From positions 213,779-277,778 of the forward strand of contig NZ_JALBVB010000057.1 of the NCBI RefSeq assembly GCF_022669155.1: 64,000 nucleotides of DNA, in the 5' to 3' direction. Of the stretch, positions 61,363-64,000 are shown one piece after another; position 1 is the stretch's first letter; each line of letters starts with the position of its first letter. Source of the stretch: Kineococcus sp. TRM81007. Its GTDB lineage: Bacteria; Actinomycetota; Actinomycetes; Actinomycetales; Kineococcaceae. Both the position numbers and the translations under genes were made by a program. The notes beneath the pieces were generated by a model. It had not been told where the DNA came from. It saw nothing but the letters and a program-made list of their open reading frames with translations, and ran no database searches.

Positions 61363-61710
61363 ATGCGGATCGGGCAGCTGGCGCAGCTGAGCGGGGTCAG
61401 CCGGCGGGCGTTGCGCTACTACGAGGAGCAGGGCCTGCTCACCTGCTCGCGCGATGCCAGCGGCTACCGGGACTTCGCCGAGGACGCACCGGTGCTGGTG
61501 GCGGCGATCCAGGTGATGTACGCCTTCGGGTTGAACTCCGCCGCGGTGCGCCGTTTCCTGCCGTGCGCGCGTGGGGCCGATGAGCAGTTGAGCTTGCAGA
61601 TGTGCCCGCAGCTGCGCGCCACGCTGACCGCGCGGCGCCGCGAGGTGGCCGCGCGCATCGCGGAGCTGAGTGCGCAGCAGCGGGCGCTGGAGGCGCACCT
61701 GCCTTCGTGA
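61363..61710 (+). CDS. MerR-family regulator 1
   Basis: 115 aa. The winged HTH is MRIGQLAQLSGVSRRALRYYEEQGLLTCSRDASGYRDF, followed by a dimerisation helix ending in RRREVAARIAELSAQQRALEAHL. The sensor part is short; Cys residues in FLPCARG and QMCPQL might bind metal or ligand. ATG 61363 was chosen over upstream frames that run into the tandem repeat. It is divergent from the RBBP9-like hydrolase gene, whose 20-bp-spaced promoter it probably controls. Confidence 0.87.
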   Translation: MRIGQLAQLSGVSRRALRYYEEQGLLTCSRDASGYRDFAEDAPVLVAAIQVMYAFGLNSAAVRRFLPCARGADEQLSLQMCPQLRATLTARRREVAARIAELSAQQRALEAHLPS

Positions 61711-61751
61711 GGTGGTGAGACTGCGCACTGCCCGCGCCATGAGCGGGTGTG

Positions 61752-62198
61752 TCAACTGAGCTCTTGGAAGAGAGTGATCTGCAGTCCGGCCGGGGCGTGC
61801 AGGCGGGCGTTGAGGGAGTTCCACGGGGTGCGCACCGGGGCAGCGACGACCTCGGCTCCTGCCTGTTCCAGGGTGCTGGTGCGTGCGGTGGTGTCGTCGA
61901 CCTCGAAGGCCACTCGCAGGTGCGGGGCGACCTGCCGGCCCACCTCGACCTCATCGATCATGCGCTTCTGAGCTGGGTTGACGATTTCCAAGGTGGCGCG
62001 GCCGGCGTCGAGGATGGCGACTCGCGCGTCTCCGGCGCCTTGGAAGGCTGCTCGTTCGGGCAGGCCGAGGACGTCGCGGTAGAAGGTGACTGCCTGCTCG
62101 TAGTCGTCGGCTTCGACGACCAGGCGCAACTGGCGCACGGGTGCGCCGGTGCTCCGCTCGGGGACCTGCTGGCGCTGGTGGCTCTGGTCTGCGCTCAT
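61752..62198 (-). CDS. VOC/glyoxalase-family protein
   Basis: 148 aa. One vicinal-oxygen-chelate unit made of two beta-alpha-beta-beta-beta modules: RQLRLVVEADDYEQAVTFYRDVLGLPE, ARVAILDAGRATLEIVNP, PHLRVAFEVDDTTARTSTLEQAGAEVVAAP and LHAPAGLQITLFQEL. Members include glyoxalases and antibiotic-binding or -modifying proteins; metal ligands are not obvious. ATG 62198 lies 6 nt after TACCGT, so it is leaderless, under a MerR-type promoter facing merR2. Confidence 0.87.
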   Translation of the reverse strand: MSADQSHQRQQVPERSTGAPVRQLRLVVEADDYEQAVTFYRDVLGLPERAAFQGAGDARVAILDAGRATLEIVNPAQKRMIDEVEVGRQVAPHLRVAFEVDDTTARTSTLEQAGAEVVAAPVRTPWNSLNARLHAPAGLQITLFQELS

Positions 62199-62204
62199 AT
62201 CGGC

Positions 62205-62236
62205 ACGGTAAGACTTCACACTGGTGTCAAGGTCAA
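62205..62236 (-). promoter_or_regulatory. MerR-type promoter with spacer dyad
   Basis: Minus strand: TTGACC, a 20-bp spacer and TACCGT, then 6 nt to the ATG of the VOC gene. The dyad CTTGACAC-CA-GTGTGAAG (one mismatch) lies across the spacer, where a MerR dimer would bind. Confidence 0.8.
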
Positions 62237-62285
62237 GGGCGGGTGCTGCGCGAGCGGTTCCTCGCGGATCGAGGAGCGTGCGTTC

Positions 62286-62630
62286 GTGCGGATCGGGCAG
62301 CTGGCGGAGCGCACCGGTGTCTCGGCCCGTTCGCTGCGCTACTACGAGCAGCAGGGGCTGCTGGCCAGTACCCGCACGTCTGGGGGCCAGCGTCGCTACG
62401 AGCAGTGGTGCGTGGAGCGCGTCGTGCTGATCCAGCAGCTCTTCGCCGCAGGGCTGTGCAGCTCGAAGGTGGCTGAGCTGCTGCCGTGCCTGGGCGCTCC
62501 GCCGACCGCGCGCACCGGCGAGCTGCTGCAGGCGCTGCTGGTCGAGCGCCGCCGGCTGGACGCGGTGGTGCGCGATGCGGTGCGCGCACGCGAGGTGCTC
62601 GATGGTGTGATCGCCGCTTGGGACCGCTGA
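62286..62630 (+). CDS. MerR-family regulator 2
   Basis: 114 aa. VRIGQLAERTGVSARSLRYYEQQGLLASTRTSGGQRRYEQWCVERVVLIQQLFAAG is the winged HTH and start of the helix; the C-terminal helix is LLQALLVERRRLDAVVRDAVRAREVLDGVIAAW. Clearly related to MerR 1. GTG 62286 was chosen because FVRIGQ follows the family start. It is divergent from the VOC gene and probably activates it through the spacer dyad. Confidence 0.87.
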   Translation: MRIGQLAERTGVSARSLRYYEQQGLLASTRTSGGQRRYEQWCVERVVLIQQLFAAGLCSSKVAELLPCLGAPPTARTGELLQALLVERRRLDAVVRDAVRAREVLDGVIAAWDR

Positions 62631-62890
62631 TCAGACGGTGCCGGGTCGGCAGCTGCCTCCAGAGGCTCGTCCTGCTTGGTCACCGTGAGCGCCCTCGATC
62701 GTCGAGGCGGCCCAGTCATCGACCCGGGCAGACGCCGCCGCCCGTCCTGATTCCGCACTCTTCGCGGGATGACCGTGAACTCAGGTCGATCGTCGAGCCC
62801 GGCCCTCAACCTGGGGGATGAGCGATCGTGTGTCGAGGATCCGACCATGCGGTGATGTCCGGGTCACCTGTGGCACGGCAGGCTGCGACC

Positions 62891-63592
62891 ATGAGCGAAC
62901 CCGCCGCCCCGACGACCTCACCGCGCACCCCGTGGGCCGGGGGCGGCCGGCGCGTCGGGCCGGCCGGTGGTCTGGGGGCAGCACCGTTGCTCGGTGCAGC
63001 AGTGCTGATCGGTGTGGTGTGGGGGGCGGCGACATCCGGGTTGCAGACCGTGCTGCCCTGGCCCTTCGCCGGGCTGGCCAACGCGGTGGGTCCCTGGGTC
63101 GCTCCCGCGTTCTTGGTCGGCGCCTGGAGCCGGCGGCCCTGGGCCGCGGTCCTGGCCGGTGTCCTGGTGTGCTTCGGTGAGGTCGCCGGCTACTACGCCA
63201 CGTCCGCCCTGCGGGGCTTCGGCGTCAACCCCGCCACGGTCGTGATGTGGGCCGCCACCGGCGTGTTCGGCGGGCCGGTCCTGGGGGTGGCCGGGTGGTG
63301 CTGGCGGCGTGCGTGTTCGCTGCGCGTGGCCGCGCTGGGGGCGGCGCTGCTGGGCGGGGTCTTCCTCGCGGAGGGTGTGATCACCTACGGCGTCTATCTG
63401 CGCTACACGGGTGACGCCGTCGTCTTCTGCGTCCTCGGCGCCGTCCTGGTGTCGGTGCTCGGCGCCACCGCGTCAGCGGCGCGAGCGGCGGGTGCGCGTG
63501 CTCGAGGCGTTGGTGCGGCTGCGGCGTGGTTGCTGCTGGTGCTGCCGCTGGGTGCTGTCGGCGAAGTGCTGCTGCACCGCGCCCTGACCTGA
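62891..63592 (+). CDS. Multi-pass membrane protein (DUF6518-like)
   Basis: 233 aa with about six hydrophobic helices (residues about 28-225). Characteristic pieces are GLQTVLPWPFAGLANAVGPWVAPAFLVGAWSRRPWAAVLAGVLVCFGEVAGYY and WAATGVFGGPVLGVAGWCWRRAC. I recall this pattern from uncharacterised actinobacterial membrane proteins, possibly DUF6518, but cannot confirm it. ATG 62891 was chosen because similarity-like sequence starts soon after; frames upstream are open. Function unknown. Confidence 0.75.
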   Translation: MSEPAAPTTSPRTPWAGGGRRVGPAGGLGAAPLLGAAVLIGVVWGAATSGLQTVLPWPFAGLANAVGPWVAPAFLVGAWSRRPWAAVLAGVLVCFGEVAGYYATSALRGFGVNPATVVMWAATGVFGGPVLGVAGWCWRRACSLRVAALGAALLGGVFLAEGVITYGVYLRYTGDAVVFCVLGAVLVSVLGATASAARAAGARARGVGAAAAWLLLVLPLGAVGEVLLHRALT

Positions 63593-63715
63593 ACCGGGCT
63601 GCGGTCGGCGTCCCTCGGGCGTCGTGAGCGCCCCACCGCGAGAATGCAGCGTCGTGGGTGATCTCTTGGTCATCGACATGACCGCGATGACGTCGGTCGT
63701 GATCCCGCCCGGCCG

Positions 63716-63745
63716 GCGCCATGACCGCGAGGTCGTCAGATGGCG
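63716..63745. repeat. REP-like hairpin repeat
   Basis: GCGCCATGAC...GTCGTCAGATGGCGC can fold into a stem. Its first 24 bp are identical to 56647-56670; shorter versions begin at 57041, 58697, 61734 and 40073. Confidence 0.65.
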
Positions 63746-63754
63746 CACGGCGCC

Positions 63755-63991
63755 TTACACGGATGAGGCGCTGCGGCGATGCGCTTGCTCACGCTGGCGT
63801 TGTCGCTTGAGGTTCGCGAGGCACAGTCCACCGACGAGCGTCGGCAGACCCCACAACGCGGACGGCAGCTCGTAGAAGTGAGCGGCCCCCCAGAGTGCGA
63901 ACAGCAGCACAAGAACGATCAAGAAGGGACGCTGGTGCCAGCGCCGGCGGCGGGGTGCTGGCGCCGTGCTCAGCTCGTCCGAGGTGGCCAT
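63755..63991 (-). CDS. Small two-helix membrane protein
   Basis: 78 aa. A basic start (PAPRRRRWHQRPF) precedes two hydrophobic helices (FLIVLVLLFALWGAAHFY and ALWGLPTLVGGLCLANL), and a basic tail (KRQRQREQAHRRSASS) ends it. No family recognised. The start ATG is 9 bp from the window edge, so a longer form is possible. A decayed copy of its 3' end lies near 56690-56790. Confidence 0.65.
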   Translation of the reverse strand: MATSDELSTAPAPRRRRWHQRPFLIVLVLLFALWGAAHFYELPSALWGLPTLVGGLCLANLKRQRQREQAHRRSASSV

Positions 63992-64000
63992 TCAGCCATC

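Overview
The window is high-GC DNA (codon third positions almost all G or C, many GTG starts) from an actinomycete. The first 16 kb follow a gene order widely conserved in Actinomycetota, including Mycobacterium tuberculosis Rv2689c-Rv2701c: sepH, ferrochelatase, suhB-like, DUF4193, DUF3093, dut, DUF3710, OB-fold, DUF3159, a CeoB/CeoC pair, a KimA-like permease, a TRAM methyltransferase and aconitase. A genus such as Kineococcus fits the look of the sequence, but that is a guess.

Layout. (1) 0-16 kb: housekeeping core. (2) 16-24 kb: a secreted metallophosphoesterase, a run of signalling genes (PAS-GGDEF-EAL, HDOD, RsbW-like ATPase, GNAT) and a TetR/NADPH-FMN reductase divergon with two palindromic operators. 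(3) 24-40 kb: a catabolic cluster. A TetR gene faces a same-strand series of GH3 glucosidase, MFS permease, GH78 rhamnosidase, NodD/NahR-type LysR regulator, extradiol dioxygenase, C-C hydrolase, cyclase-family hydrolase, FAD monooxygenase, FAH-family hydrolase, two CoA-transferase subunits and thiolase. The combination suggests uptake and breakdown of a rhamnosylated or glucosylated plant phenolic, plausibly a flavonoid glycoside. A nod-box-like ATC-N9-GAT dyad lies between the LysR gene and the dioxygenase gene. (4) 40-43.6 kb: a PadR/membrane-protein pair, an IS110 remnant and a broken gene.

(5) 43,666-53,323: a 9,658-bp mobile element bounded by a perfect 23-bp ISL3-type inverted repeat and an 8-bp target duplication (CCATAACC). 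It carries an ABC exporter, a DHA2 MFS exporter, two related TetR regulators, a saccharopine-dehydrogenase-like protein, an LLM (F420/FMN) oxidoreductase and one ISL3 transposase at the right end. The promoters inside it share one operator motif, so the cargo looks like a single regulon for export and redox change of a toxic compound.

(6) 53.3-64 kb: accessory DNA with an APH-like kinase, small unknown genes, VapBC, several frameshifted or truncated genes, a tyrosine recombinase, two MerR genes each divergent from an enzyme gene with a 20-bp-spaced promoter, membrane proteins and a dispersed REP-like repeat.

Several genes appear leaderless: a TANNNT box ends 6-8 nt before the start codon. 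This was used to choose some starts. All functions are assigned by reading motifs; no database search was possible.
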